Shown piece by piece: positions 28,123-36,793 of a stretch of 64,000 nt of DNA (position 1 is the stretch's first letter; the number at the start of each line of letters is the position of its first letter). Made by a program: the position numbers and the translations under genes. The notes beneath the pieces are model-generated. The model saw only the letters and a program-made list of their open reading frames with translations. It was not told the origin of the DNA and made no database searches. The stretch lies in contig NZ_JABBFY010000001.1 in assembly GCF_012927115.1 (NCBI RefSeq), positions 2,790,001 to 2,854,000 of the forward strand. The letters run 5' to 3'. Source of the DNA: Sphingomonas sp. G-3-2-10. Its GTDB lineage: Bacteria > Pseudomonadota > Alphaproteobacteria > Sphingomonadales > Sphingomonadaceae.

Positions 28123-30255
28123 ATGATCGGCCTTTCCGCTCGTCAAACGGCGCGTCTCTGCGCGGGTTCCGCGCTTGCTACACTTTCGCTGGCGCTGGCG
28201 CAGCCCGCTTTCGCACAGGCGGTCGAGGACAATGGCGAGATCGTGGTCACCGCCGCCGGCTTCGAACAGAAGATCACCAACGCTCCCGCCAGCATCAGCG
28301 TGATCACGCGCGAAGATCTTCAGGTCAAACGGTTCGGCAGCCTCGCCGAAGCGCTGGGCGACGTCGAAGGCGTCGATGTCGGCGCGACCGCAGGCAAGAC
28401 CGGCGGCCTCAACATCTCGATCCGCGGGATGCCGAGCGATTACACTCTCGTGCTGGTCGACGGCCGCCGCCAGAATTCGCCGGGCAGCGTCACGCCCAAC
28501 GGCTTCGGCGAAACCTCGACCGGCTTCCTCCCGCCCTTCTCGGCGATCGAGCGGATCGAAGTCGTGCGCGGTCCCATGTCCACGCTTTACGGCTCGGACG
28601 CGATGGGCGGCGTGATCAACCTCATCACCCGCAAGACCGGCGATCGCTGGGTCGGCACCGCCAGCGGCGAAGTGACGATCCAGGAGAATGACCAGTTCGG
28701 TAACATCTACTCGGCCAATGCCTTTGCGCAGGGTCCGATCGTCCGCGACCTGATCGGCCTCACCGTGCGCGGCAGCATCTATCGCCGCGAAGCCTCGGCG
28801 CTGACCTATGACAATGTCGCCGGCACCCCGGTCGTCGTCAGCACCCGCGGCCCCAGCCCGGTCGAAGCCGATATCTACACCTATGGCGGCCGCCTGACGC
28901 TGACCCCCAGCGCCGATCACGACATCTGGTTCGAATTCGACCGCGCCGAACAGACCTATGACAACACCGCCGGCCAGCTCGGCACCTACACCGTCGCGGG
29001 CGGCTATGGTCCCTATCAGAAGTTCAACCGCGACAATTACGTCGCGGCGCACACCTGGCGCATGGGCAGTTTCGGCAGCCTCGAAACCACGCTGACCCGC
29101 AACGTCACCGAGACGATCGGCCGCACCATTCCGCCCGGCACCCCGGGCAAGACCGCCGGCACTCCGCGCACGCTCGAAGCGACCAACAGTATCGCCGACA
29201 CCCGCTTCGTCGGCAATGTCGGCGCCTTCACCTTCACGCTGGGCGGGCAATATTGGCACGCGAAGATGATCGATGGCGTCGCGCCCGAGCCTTACAAATT
29301 CACCCAATGGGCGCTCTTCGCCGAGAACGAGCTCAAGATCGCCGAGACGCTGCGCCTCACGGTCGGCGCACGGTACGACGATCACTCCACCTTCGGCGGC
29401 AAGCTCTCGCCGCGCGGCTATCTGGTATGGAACGCCACGCCGTCGCTCACGGTCAAGGGCGGCGTCAGCCGCGGCTTCAAGACCCCGCGCCTCGATCAGA
29501 TCGCCGAAGGCATCACCGGCTTCGGCGGACAGGGCACGATCCCGCTGCTCGGCAGCCCCGGCCTGACCCCGGAAACCAGCACCACCTATGAAGCCGGCAT
29601 CTATTTCGACGATGGCGGCATCGTCAGCGGCAACGTCACCGTCTTCAACAACGACTTCAACGACAAGATCGCCAGCGGCCCCGGCATCCCCAACTGCCGC
29701 TTCGCCGGCAATCTCAACCGCCCCGGCTGCCTCGATGTCGGCGCCTTCCCGAACGTCGATCTGTTCGGTCAGTCGATCAATATCGACAAGGCGACCACGC
29801 GCGGCGGCGAAGTCGCGGTGCGGTTCGAATTCTCGCCCCGCCTGACGCTCGGCCTCAACTATACTTACACCGAGAGCGAGCAGAAGAGCGGCGCGGAGAT
29901 CGGCCAGCCGCTGACCAACACGCCCAAGCACATGGTCAACGGCAATCTGCGCTGGCGCCCGACCGATCAGCTTTCGGCATGGGTCCGTACCGAAATCCGC
30001 TCCAGCCGCTTCCGCGGCGCGGGCGCGGCGCAGAATGCGCTCGGCGATTTCGGCGGCTATGCGCTGTTCCACCTCGGCGGCTCGCTCAACGTGACCGAAA
30101 AGCTCCGCTTCGGCGCGACGATCTTCAACCTGCTCGACACCGATTTCGTCAGCTACCTGCCCTACCGCAGCGGCGCGACCACGGTGTACGCAGCCGAGTA
30201 CGCCAACAATCAGGAAGGCCGCCGCCTCTGGCTATCCGCGACGGTGGATTTCTAA
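28123..30255 (+). CDS. TonB-dependent outer-membrane receptor (iron-siderophore type)
   Basis: A 710-residue outer-membrane receptor. A signal peptide (ending near AFAQA, residue 33) is followed by a TonB-box-like EIVVTA at residues 39-44. The plug domain (ASISVITREDLQVKRFGSLAEALGDVEGVDV to VEVVRGPMSTLYGSDAMGGVINLITRK) matches the FepA/CirA branch. A barrel of about 550 residues ends with the aromatic terminus LSATVDF. The Fur box upstream indicates uptake of ferric chelates, but the ligand is not identifiable. Downstream, the aspartyl beta-hydroxylase converges with a 4-bp overlap. A two-component pair diverges upstream. Confidence 0.93.
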   Translation: MIGLSARQTARLCAGSALATLSLALAQPAFAQAVEDNGEIVVTAAGFEQKITNAPASISVITREDLQVKRFGSLAEALGDVEGVDVGATAGKTGGLNISIRGMPSDYTLVLVDGRRQNSPGSVTPNGFGETSTGFLPPFSAIERIEVVRGPMSTLYGSDAMGGVINLITRKTGDRWVGTASGEVTIQENDQFGNIYSANAFAQGPIVRDLIGLTVRGSIYRREASALTYDNVAGTPVVVSTRGPSPVEADIYTYGGRLTLTPSADHDIWFEFDRAEQTYDNTAGQLGTYTVAGGYGPYQKFNRDNYVAAHTWRMGSFGSLETTLTRNVTETIGRTIPPGTPGKTAGTPRTLEATNSIADTRFVGNVGAFTFTLGGQYWHAKMIDGVAPEPYKFTQWALFAENELKIAETLRLTVGARYDDHSTFGGKLSPRGYLVWNATPSLTVKGGVSRGFKTPRLDQIAEGITGFGGQGTIPLLGSPGLTPETSTTYEAGIYFDDGGIVSGNVTVFNNDFNDKIASGPGIPNCRFAGNLNRPGCLDVGAFPNVDLFGQSINIDKATTRGGEVAVRFEFSPRLTLGLNYTYTESEQKSGAEIGQPLTNTPKHMVNGNLRWRPTDQLSAWVRTEIRSSRFRGAGAAQNALGDFGGYALFHLGGSLNVTEKLRFGATIFNLLDTDFVSYLPYRSGATTVYAAEYANNQEGRRLWLSATVDF

Positions 30256-30881
30256 GAGCGCGCGACCTCGGGGGCGGCTTCGGTCGCCCCCGCAAGCATC
30301 CCCTCCAGCCAGTCATCGGCCTGCACGTCGATCACCAGATGCACCCGGTCCTCACCGCCCAGATTCGCCGCGCTGTGCGGATCGGACAGGCGCAGATACC
30401 AGGCCTCGCCGGGCAGCATCGTCACCGGCTCGCGATTGACGAAGAATTCGACCCCCGGATTGCTGGTCACCGGCACATGGATCCGCGCCCAGCCCGCCTC
30501 GACCGCGAGATCGTGATCCTTATGCTCCTTGATCCGCGATCCCGGCGTCAGCCGCATCAGCCGCACGCATGTCACAGGGCATCCGAACGCCGCGATCACT
30601 TCGGCGAAATAGGGCGTCCGCGCGAGGAAGGGCGTGTCGACGAACTCGGTCGCATCGGGCGGCGAGTAGATCATCATCACCGGATGCGTCGCCCCGGCAT
30701 GCGCACGCAGCGGCAGCGCGCTCCAGTCGCCTTCGTAATTCTGGCTGACGAAATGGGCGATCCATTCGTCCCCCTCGATCCGCGCCAGATCGGCCTGCAG
30801 CCGCGCAGGATCGAAGGCGAGCGGCAGCCGCACCCGGTCGGCGAACCGCATTTCGGTCACTGTCGAGATCGTCGCTGTCAC
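30252..30881 (-). CDS. Aspartyl/asparaginyl beta-hydroxylase family dioxygenase
   Basis: A 209-residue Fe(II)/2-oxoglutarate-dependent oxygenase of the Asp/Asn beta-hydroxylase family. The iron facial triad can be placed in IKEHKDHD (His-x-Asp) and the later DRVHLVIDVQ (distal His). A conserved DPHSAANLGGEDRVH segment and the RLMRLTPGSRI strand are typical. Proteobacterial members hydroxylate Asp or Asn residues in peptides or free metabolites; the substrate here is unknown. It is divergent from a sulfotransferase with a 64-bp gap and convergent with the TonB receptor. Confidence 0.88.
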   Translation of the reverse strand: MTATISTVTEMRFADRVRLPLAFDPARLQADLARIEGDEWIAHFVSQNYEGDWSALPLRAHAGATHPVMMIYSPPDATEFVDTPFLARTPYFAEVIAAFGCPVTCVRLMRLTPGSRIKEHKDHDLAVEAGWARIHVPVTSNPGVEFFVNREPVTMLPGEAWYLRLSDPHSAANLGGEDRVHLVIDVQADDWLEGMLAGATEAAPEVARS

Positions 30882-30945
30882 GCTTCAATGCTTATCCCAG
30901 GCTCTCGCGATTGCAATGCGGCGCGCGCCCGGCGATGACCGGCGG

Positions 30946-32133
30946 ATGGACACCCCGCTCGATCGCTTCCGCGCCGCCGTCATGACCGATCCCGCGATCC
31001 AGCAGCACCTCGCCGGCACCATCGATACCGGAATCTTCGAACAACGCGCGCTCGATCACGCCGCGACGCTGGGAATCGACCTGACGCACGACGCCCTTGC
31101 CGCCGCGTGGAAGCCCGATCCGCTCGGCCTCGCCAGCGTCCTGTCGCCGCCGCCGCTCGAACCCGCGTGGCCGTCGCGCGGCTGGCTGCCCAGCCATGTC
31201 GCACCCGAAGCGGGGTTCGCGGTCGACTGGACCCATTTCGCCGGCGCACGGCTCGACCGGCCTTTTTTCGGAGACTCGATCCGCAACGCCCGCGTGCTTC
31301 CGTTCAACCGCCTCTTCCGCCACCGCACGGCGTTCGACAGCTTCGTCAGCGGCGCGGATGCGGACGCGCTCGCGCCCAGCGGCTTCATCTTCCACATGTC
31401 GCGCTGCGGTTCGACGCTGGCGGCCCAGATGCTCGCGGCCACCCCGGACCATATCGTCGCGTCGGAGCCCGCGCCGCTCGACACGATGCTCCAGATCCCG
31501 CTGATGGTGGAGGGCGTTCCGGTCGAGACCCAGGTCGCGGCCGCCCGCGCGATGATCCTCGCTTATGGCCGCAACCATGCCGGGGGCGCGCGACGCTATT
31601 TCATCAAGACCGACAGCTGGCACATCTTCGCCCTGCCGCTGCTTCGCCTGGCATTTCCCGATACGCCCTGGGTGTTCCTCTATCGCGATCCGGTCGAGGT
31701 GCTGGTCTCGCAGGCGCGGATGCCCGGCAGCCAGGTCGTGGCGGGCGTCGTCCCCGCGCAGCTCTTCGGCATCCGCCCGGAGGAAGCGGAGCTACCGGGC
31801 GAGGAATATACCGCCCGCGTCCTCGCCAGCACCTGCGCCGCCGCGATCGCGCACTGGGATCGAGGCGGCGGCCTGATGGTCAACTATCACGAGCTGCCCC
31901 AAGCGCTGTTCACCCGCATCCTCCCGCATTTCGGCGTGACGATCGACGCCGATACCCGCGCGCTGATGGAGGCTGCCTCGCGCCGCGACGCCAAGGATCC
32001 CAACGCCACCTTCAAGCAGGACAGCGCCGAGAAACAGACCGAAGCCAGCGACGCCATCCGCACTGCCGCCGCCACGCATTTCGCCGGCCTCTACGCCCGG
32101 CTGGAGGAACTCAGCGCTTCATCGCCTCGATGA
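30946..32133 (+). CDS. Sulfotransferase with a Nif11-like N-terminal domain
   Basis: A protein of about 395 residues. The catalytic part is a PAPS-dependent sulfotransferase fold: the 5'-phosphosulfate loop is FIFHMSRCGSTLAAQML and the 3'-phosphate site is WVFLYRDPVEVLVSQ. The N-terminal 55 residues (LDRFRAAVMTDPAIQQHLAG, then AATLGIDLTHDALAAAW) match the Nif11 leader-type pattern: helix, Asp-Pro, Gln-x-x-Leu, Ala-x-x-x-Gly, Thr-x-x-x-Leu. In peptide natural-product pathways that domain normally precedes a modified core. ATG at 30946 is preferred; an ATG at 30916 is also in frame. Its end overlaps manC by 23 bp. Confidence 0.82.
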   Translation: MDTPLDRFRAAVMTDPAIQQHLAGTIDTGIFEQRALDHAATLGIDLTHDALAAAWKPDPLGLASVLSPPPLEPAWPSRGWLPSHVAPEAGFAVDWTHFAGARLDRPFFGDSIRNARVLPFNRLFRHRTAFDSFVSGADADALAPSGFIFHMSRCGSTLAAQMLAATPDHIVASEPAPLDTMLQIPLMVEGVPVETQVAAARAMILAYGRNHAGGARRYFIKTDSWHIFALPLLRLAFPDTPWVFLYRDPVEVLVSQARMPGSQVVAGVVPAQLFGIRPEEAELPGEEYTARVLASTCAAAIAHWDRGGGLMVNYHELPQALFTRILPHFGVTIDADTRALMEAASRRDAKDPNATFKQDSAEKQTEASDAIRTAAATHFAGLYARLEELSASSPR

Positions 32134-33169
32134 TCTTCTTGACCTCCTGACTGCGCCCGCGCGGCAGGATCAATATGTCGTCGCCATGCGCGACCACGAT
32201 CAGGTCCGACACGCCGACCAGCGCCACCTTCTTCCCCGCGCCCGCGCGGACGAGGCAGTTTTCGGTCTCGACCATCACCACGTCGCCGAAACAGACATTC
32301 TTCTCGCCGTCGCAATCGCTGATCCCGTGCAGCGCATCCCAGCTGCCGACATCGCTCCAGCCCATCGCGACCGGAACCACCGCGACGCGTTCCGCCTTCT
32401 CCATCACCGCATAGTCGATCGAGTCCGACGGCGAGGCCGCGAACAGATCGGCGTCGGGATAGATGCGCGTGCCTTCGCGCCGCGCCACGTCCATCGAAGC
32501 CTGTGCCGAGGCCAGCATGTCGGGCGCGTGGACGCTCAGCGCGCCCAGGAAGATGTCGGCGCGGAACAGGAATATTCCGCCGTTCCACGCATGATCGCCC
32601 GACGCCAGCATCGCCTCGGCCTTGTCGAGCGGCGGCTTCTCGACGAACTTCTCGACGCGGTGCACGCCTTCGCCGATCGCATCGCCCACCTTGATCCAGC
32701 CATAGCCGGTCTCGGGCGAATCCGGGCTGATCCCGAACGTGACGAGCCAGCCCTGCTCGACCAAAGGCAGCGCGGCATGGATCGCGGCGTGGAAGGCATC
32801 GACATCGGTAATGACGTGATCCGAGGGCATCACCAGCAGCGGATCGGCCCCGCCGCCCGCCGCCAGCGCCGCCAGCGCGATCGCCGGCGCGGTGTTGCGT
32901 CCCATCGGCTCGAGGATCAGCGCCTGCGCATCCTCGCCGACATGGCCCAGCTGGTCCTCGACCATTTCCGCATGCGCCGCATTGGCCACCACGATCGGCT
33001 TGCCGAACTTCTCGCTGCCGCCGGTCCGCCGCGCAGTGAGCTGCAGCATCGTCTCCTCGGCGGTCAGCGCCAGAAGTTGCTTGGGCCGCTCGGGGCGCGA
33101 TTCGGGCCAGAGACGCGTTCCCGATCCGCCCGAAAGAATGACTGGGATGATCGGCTTGGAATCCGGCAT
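32111..33169 (-). CDS. manC: Mannose-1-phosphate guanylyltransferase
   Basis: A 352-residue nucleotidyltransferase making GDP-mannose from mannose-1-phosphate and GTP for exopolysaccharide or lipopolysaccharide. The signature GGSGTRLWPESR is at residues 14-25 with PKQLL following. EPMGRNTAPAIALAAL and MPSDHVI are characteristic, and the mannose-site EKFVEKP is present. It lacks the C-terminal cupin isomerase domain of bifunctional ManC/AlgA, so it is the short single-function type. A strong AGGAGG ribosome site precedes the ATG. It is divergent from the exopolysaccharide sugar-transferase/prs genes, with a 199-bp regulatory gap between them. Confidence 0.94.
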   Translation of the reverse strand: MPDSKPIIPVILSGGSGTRLWPESRPERPKQLLALTAEETMLQLTARRTGGSEKFGKPIVVANAAHAEMVEDQLGHVGEDAQALILEPMGRNTAPAIALAALAAGGGADPLLVMPSDHVITDVDAFHAAIHAALPLVEQGWLVTFGISPDSPETGYGWIKVGDAIGEGVHRVEKFVEKPPLDKAEAMLASGDHAWNGGIFLFRADIFLGALSVHAPDMLASAQASMDVARREGTRIYPDADLFAASPSDSIDYAVMEKAERVAVVPVAMGWSDVGSWDALHGISDCDGEKNVCFGDVVMVETENCLVRAGAGKKVALVGVSDLIVVAHGDDILILPRGRSQEVKKIIEAMKR

Positions 33170-33296
33170 GCGAGAAGATCCTCCTGTGGATGACCGTGAT
33201 GGTGGTGATTGCCCCGCGCGTCAAACACATGACGCCGTTCGGGTTTCCATGTCCGCAGGCAAAATTCGTGACGATAGGCGACAGGCCGGTACCGCC

Positions 33297-33314
33297 TCTC
33301 GGCGTCAGCCGAGA
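33297..33314. other. Hairpin in the manC/sugar-transferase gap
   Basis: TCTCGGC-GTCA-GCCGAGA is a perfect 7-bp stem-loop, 55 bases before the sugar-transferase start. It is the only strong structure in the 199-bp divergent gap. It could be a leader structure of the prs transcript or a protein site. There is no T-run in either direction, so it is not a typical terminator. Confidence 0.5.
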
Positions 33315-33368
33315 CAAACAAGCCCCATGTCGGATTTGTTTACACTTACCTCCTAGAACGGGTGCGTC

Positions 33369-34754
33369 ATGATCCGCCTGTTCAAGCATTATGTCCCCAA
33401 TGCCGTGCTGCTGCTCGGCGTGCTGGATATCATCCTGCTGCTCGTCGCTGGCGAGTTGGGTTGGGTCTGGCGTCAGCATCAGCTGGGGCTCACCCCCGAT
33501 CCGATCCTGTCGCGCGCGCCGCAACTTGCCGCCTTCGCGGTCACGCTGGAAATCGCGATGATCTCGATCGGCGTCTATGGCGCGGATTCGGTCCAGTCGA
33601 TCCGCCACGCCACCGCGCGGCTGATCGTGTCGATCTCGCTCGGCGTGATCTTCCTCAGCGCGATCTTCTTCATCCTCCAGCTCGATTACTGGCGCTCGAA
33701 CCTTGCCTACGCGATGGGCGCGGCGATCACGCTGCTGATCTTCCTGCGCGTCCTGCTCGGCAAGACTTTGGGCAGTCAGGCGTTCAAGCGCCGCATCGTC
33801 GTGCTCGGCGCCGGCGCCCGCGCGCAACGCCTCAAGGAACTTGCCAAGACCCCCGGCTCGGCCTTCGTCGTCGTCGGCTATATCTCGATGAGCGACGCGC
33901 ACCGCGTCATTCCCGAAGCGATCGCCCGCGACGCTATCTACAATCTCGCCGACCATGTCGTCGTGCTCAACGCCAGCGAAGTCGTCCTCGCACTCGAGGA
34001 ACGCCGCAACGCCCTCCCGCTCAAGGATCTGCTGCGGATCAAGACCACCGGCGTGCACGTCAACGAAATCTCGACCTTCCTCGAACGCGAAACCGGCCGC
34101 GTCGATCTGGATTCGGTCAACCCCAGCTGGCTGATCTTCTCCGACGGTTTCTCGTCGGGGCGGATGTTCTCCAGCATGTTCAAGCGGCTGTTCGATCTCT
34201 CGGCCAGCCTCCTGTTGATCGTCCTGTCGCTGCCTTTGGTCCTGCTCGGTGCGCTTGCGGTGAAGCTCGATTCCAAGGGCCCGGCCTTCTACCGCCAGCG
34301 CCGCGTCGGCCTGTACGGCACCGGCTTCGACATCATCAAACTCCGCTCGATGCGCATCGATGCAGAAGTCGCGGGGCAGGCCGTCTGGGCCGAAAAGGAC
34401 GATCCGCGCATCACGCGCGTCGGCAAGATCATCCGCAAGCTGCGCATCGACGAACTGCCGCAATGCTGGTCCGTGCTGAAGGGCGAGATGAGCTTCGTCG
34501 GCCCGCGCCCCGAACGCCCCCAGTTCGTCGAGGATCTCGAACAGAAGCTGCCTTATTATGCCGAGCGTCACATGGTGAAGCCGGGCATCACCGGCTGGGC
34601 GCAGATCAACTATCCCTATGGCGCGTCGATCGAGGACAGCCGCCAGAAGCTCGAATACGACCTCTATTACGCAAAGAATTATTCGCCCTTCCTCGACATC
34701 TTGATCCTCCTCCAGACGATGAGGGTGGTGCTCTTCCCCGAAGGCGCGCGCTGA
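33369..34754 (+). CDS. Undecaprenyl-phosphate sugar transferase (PEP-CTERM-associated, TIGR03013-like)
   Basis: A 461-residue polyprenyl-phosphate sugar phosphotransferase that starts exopolysaccharide repeat units. Four N-terminal membrane segments are followed by a CoA-binding-like cytoplasmic region (RRIVVLGAGARAQRLKELAKTPG). A further membrane helix (LFDLSASLLLIVLSLPLVLLGALAVKL) leads into the catalytic domain with KLRSMRIDAE, RKLRIDELPQCWSVLKGEMSFVGPRPERP and VKPGITGWAQINYPYG. This architecture, followed by prsK/prsR/prsT, fits the version linked to PEP-CTERM/exosortase systems. Its TGA overlaps the prsK start. Sugar specificity is not deducible. Confidence 0.92.
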   Translation: MIRLFKHYVPNAVLLLGVLDIILLLVAGELGWVWRQHQLGLTPDPILSRAPQLAAFAVTLEIAMISIGVYGADSVQSIRHATARLIVSISLGVIFLSAIFFILQLDYWRSNLAYAMGAAITLLIFLRVLLGKTLGSQAFKRRIVVLGAGARAQRLKELAKTPGSAFVVVGYISMSDAHRVIPEAIARDAIYNLADHVVVLNASEVVLALEERRNALPLKDLLRIKTTGVHVNEISTFLERETGRVDLDSVNPSWLIFSDGFSSGRMFSSMFKRLFDLSASLLLIVLSLPLVLLGALAVKLDSKGPAFYRQRRVGLYGTGFDIIKLRSMRIDAEVAGQAVWAEKDDPRITRVGKIIRKLRIDELPQCWSVLKGEMSFVGPRPERPQFVEDLEQKLPYYAERHMVKPGITGWAQINYPYGASIEDSRQKLEYDLYYAKNYSPFLDILILLQTMRVVLFPEGAR

Positions 34755-36793
34755 TGGCGGCGGTCCTCAGCCTGTGGACTCACGCGCTGGCGGCCCTGCT
34801 GTTCGGCGCGCTGGCGCTATGGGCGTGGCAGCGCAAGGAAGGCGGCATTCCCCGCCGCCCGCTGGCTTTCGCGCTGGCCGCCACGGCACTCTGGGCATTG
34901 TCCGTCGCCGGCATCGGCGGCGCGGAAACCGGCACGCGCTTCGCCGAGCTGCTGCGCAACCTCAGCTGGCTCGCCTTCATGATCGTGCTCCACCGGCGCG
35001 ACGGCAATGTCCGCCCGCCGGTCGCGCTCGGCACCGTCTATGGCGTGGTTGCGCTCGTCTCGGTCGTCTCCGTCGTCCTCTACATCATCGGCACCGGCGA
35101 CAGCGAAGCCGCGGCGGAATTCCTCACCGCGTCGTTGCTGCTGCGCATGCTCGTCACCGTCGCTGCGCTGGTACTGGTCCGCGCGCTGCATCAGGCTGTC
35201 GCGGCACAGGCCAGCACCGGGCTGCGCTGGATCGTGCTCGCGCTCGCCGCGATGTGGTTCATCGATTTCAACCTCGTCAGCGCGGTCTATCTCACCGCAA
35301 GCTGGCCCGCCCAGCTCGTCGCGATGCGCGGCTTCGGCATGATCATCGTCGCCGCCGCGATGGCGGCCGGGCTTCAGCGCAAGGACGACTGGAACGTCGT
35401 CGTTTCGCGCACGGTGGCCTATCAGTCGCTCTCGCTCGTCGCGATCCTCGCCTATTTCGCGCTGCTTGCGCTGGCGACCAGCGCCATCGCCACCGTCGGC
35501 GGCGCGAATGCCCGCGTGCTCCAGACCGCGTTCGTCTTCGGATCGACCGCGGCCATGCTCACCCTCGTCTCCTCGTCCTGGCTGCGCGCCTGGACCAAGG
35601 TGAAGCTGGCCAAGCATTTCTTCCGCCACCGCTATGATTATCGCGCCGAATGGATGCGCTTCACCGACACGCTCGGCACCCCGGCCGGCGCCGCGCCGCT
35701 CGACGAGCGCATCGTCAAGGCCATCGCCGATCTGGTCGAATCACCCGGCGGCACCCTGCTGGTTCCCGAAGGCCAGGGCCTCGGCCACGGCGCGACGTGG
35801 AACTGGGACAGCGACGCCACCGGTCCGGCCGATGCGGCGCTCGCCCGGCATCTCGCCAATAGCGGTCGCATTCTCGAACTCGACATGCTGCGCAAGGCCG
35901 ACAGCGTCGAAACCGCGCTGCTGCCGCAATGGACGCTCGATCGCACCGATGCCTGGGTGCTCGTGCCCCTCCCGCATCTCGGCAGCCTCGCCGGCGCGAT
36001 CCTGCTCGCCCGTCCCCCGCTCGATCGTCCGCTCGACTGGGAGGATTTCGATCTGCTCAAGGTCGCCGGCCGTCAGGTCGCATCCTACCTCGCCGAATCC
36101 CGCGCGCAGGAGGCCCTCGCCGATGCCCAGCGCTTCGACGAGTTCAACCGCCGCTTCGCCTTCATCCTCCATGACATCAAGAATCTCGTGAGCCAGCTGA
36201 CCCTCACCGCGCGCAATGCAGAACGCCATGCCGACAAGCCCGAATTCCGGGCAGACATGGTCGAGACCCTTCGCGATTCGGCCGAGAAGATGACCGCGCT
36301 GCTCGCGCGCCTGTCGCAGCATGGGCCACGCCGCGCCGAGCCGCTCCAGTCGGTCGAGATCCTGCCGCTGGTCGAGCGCATCGCCGCCACGAACCGCGCG
36401 CGGCATCCGGTTGTCGTCTCCGGCCATCCCGCGATCGCGCTGGCCGATCCCGCCGCGCTCGAACAGATGCTCGCCCATCTCGTCCAGAACGCGATCGATG
36501 CCAGCCCGGCCAGCGAACCGGTGACCATTGCCGTCGCTGCCGACAATGCTGCCGTCGCGATCGACGTGATCGACAATGGCGTCGGCATGTCGCCCGGCTT
36601 CGTCCGCGACAAGCTCTTCAAGCCGTTCGTCTCGTCAAAGTCGGGCGGGTTCGGCATCGGCGCGTTCGAGGCGCGCCAGCTCGCCACGCAGATGGACGGG
36701 CGTATCGACGTCACCAGCCGCGAAGGCTCGGGCAGCCGCTTCCGCGTGACGCTGCGCCCGGCGATGGCCCCCGTCACGGAGCATGCGGCATGA
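34754..36793 (+). CDS. prsK: PEP-CTERM system histidine kinase PrsK
   Basis: A 679-residue membrane histidine kinase. Eight or so N-terminal membrane segments (residues about 1-290) are followed by a GAF-like region. The dimerisation/phosphoacceptor segment FAFILHDIKNLVSQLTLTARNAERHADKPEF contains the likely phospho-His. The ATPase domain has LVQNAIDAS, DNGVGMSPGF and SKSGGFGIGAFEARQLA. This multi-TM plus GAF plus kinase plan, with prsR and prsT downstream, identifies PrsK of the exosortase/PEP-CTERM regulatory set. Its ATG overlaps the sugar transferase stop, and its end overlaps prsR by 4 bp. Confidence 0.9.
   Translation: MAAVLSLWTHALAALLFGALALWAWQRKEGGIPRRPLAFALAATALWALSVAGIGGAETGTRFAELLRNLSWLAFMIVLHRRDGNVRPPVALGTVYGVVALVSVVSVVLYIIGTGDSEAAAEFLTASLLLRMLVTVAALVLVRALHQAVAAQASTGLRWIVLALAAMWFIDFNLVSAVYLTASWPAQLVAMRGFGMIIVAAAMAAGLQRKDDWNVVVSRTVAYQSLSLVAILAYFALLALATSAIATVGGANARVLQTAFVFGSTAAMLTLVSSSWLRAWTKVKLAKHFFRHRYDYRAEWMRFTDTLGTPAGAAPLDERIVKAIADLVESPGGTLLVPEGQGLGHGATWNWDSDATGPADAALARHLANSGRILELDMLRKADSVETALLPQWTLDRTDAWVLVPLPHLGSLAGAILLARPPLDRPLDWEDFDLLKVAGRQVASYLAESRAQEALADAQRFDEFNRRFAFILHDIKNLVSQLTLTARNAERHADKPEFRADMVETLRDSAEKMTALLARLSQHGPRRAEPLQSVEILPLVERIAATNRARHPVVVSGHPAIALADPAALEQMLAHLVQNAIDASPASEPVTIAVAADNAAVAIDVIDNGVGMSPGFVRDKLFKPFVSSKSGGFGIGAFEARQLATQMDGRIDVTSREGSGSRFRVTLRPAMAPVTEHAA

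Noticed and set aside
28120..30072. A 650-codon open frame antisense to the TonB receptor
   Set aside because: Same codon-bias effect; the translation is rich in Ala, Gly, Asp and Arg with no domain, and it would cover the receptor completely.
33170..33368. Sigma-54 (-24/-12) promoter for PrsR autoregulation
   Set aside because: No TGGCAC-N5-TTGC-like sequence with the right spacing was found in the gap on either strand.
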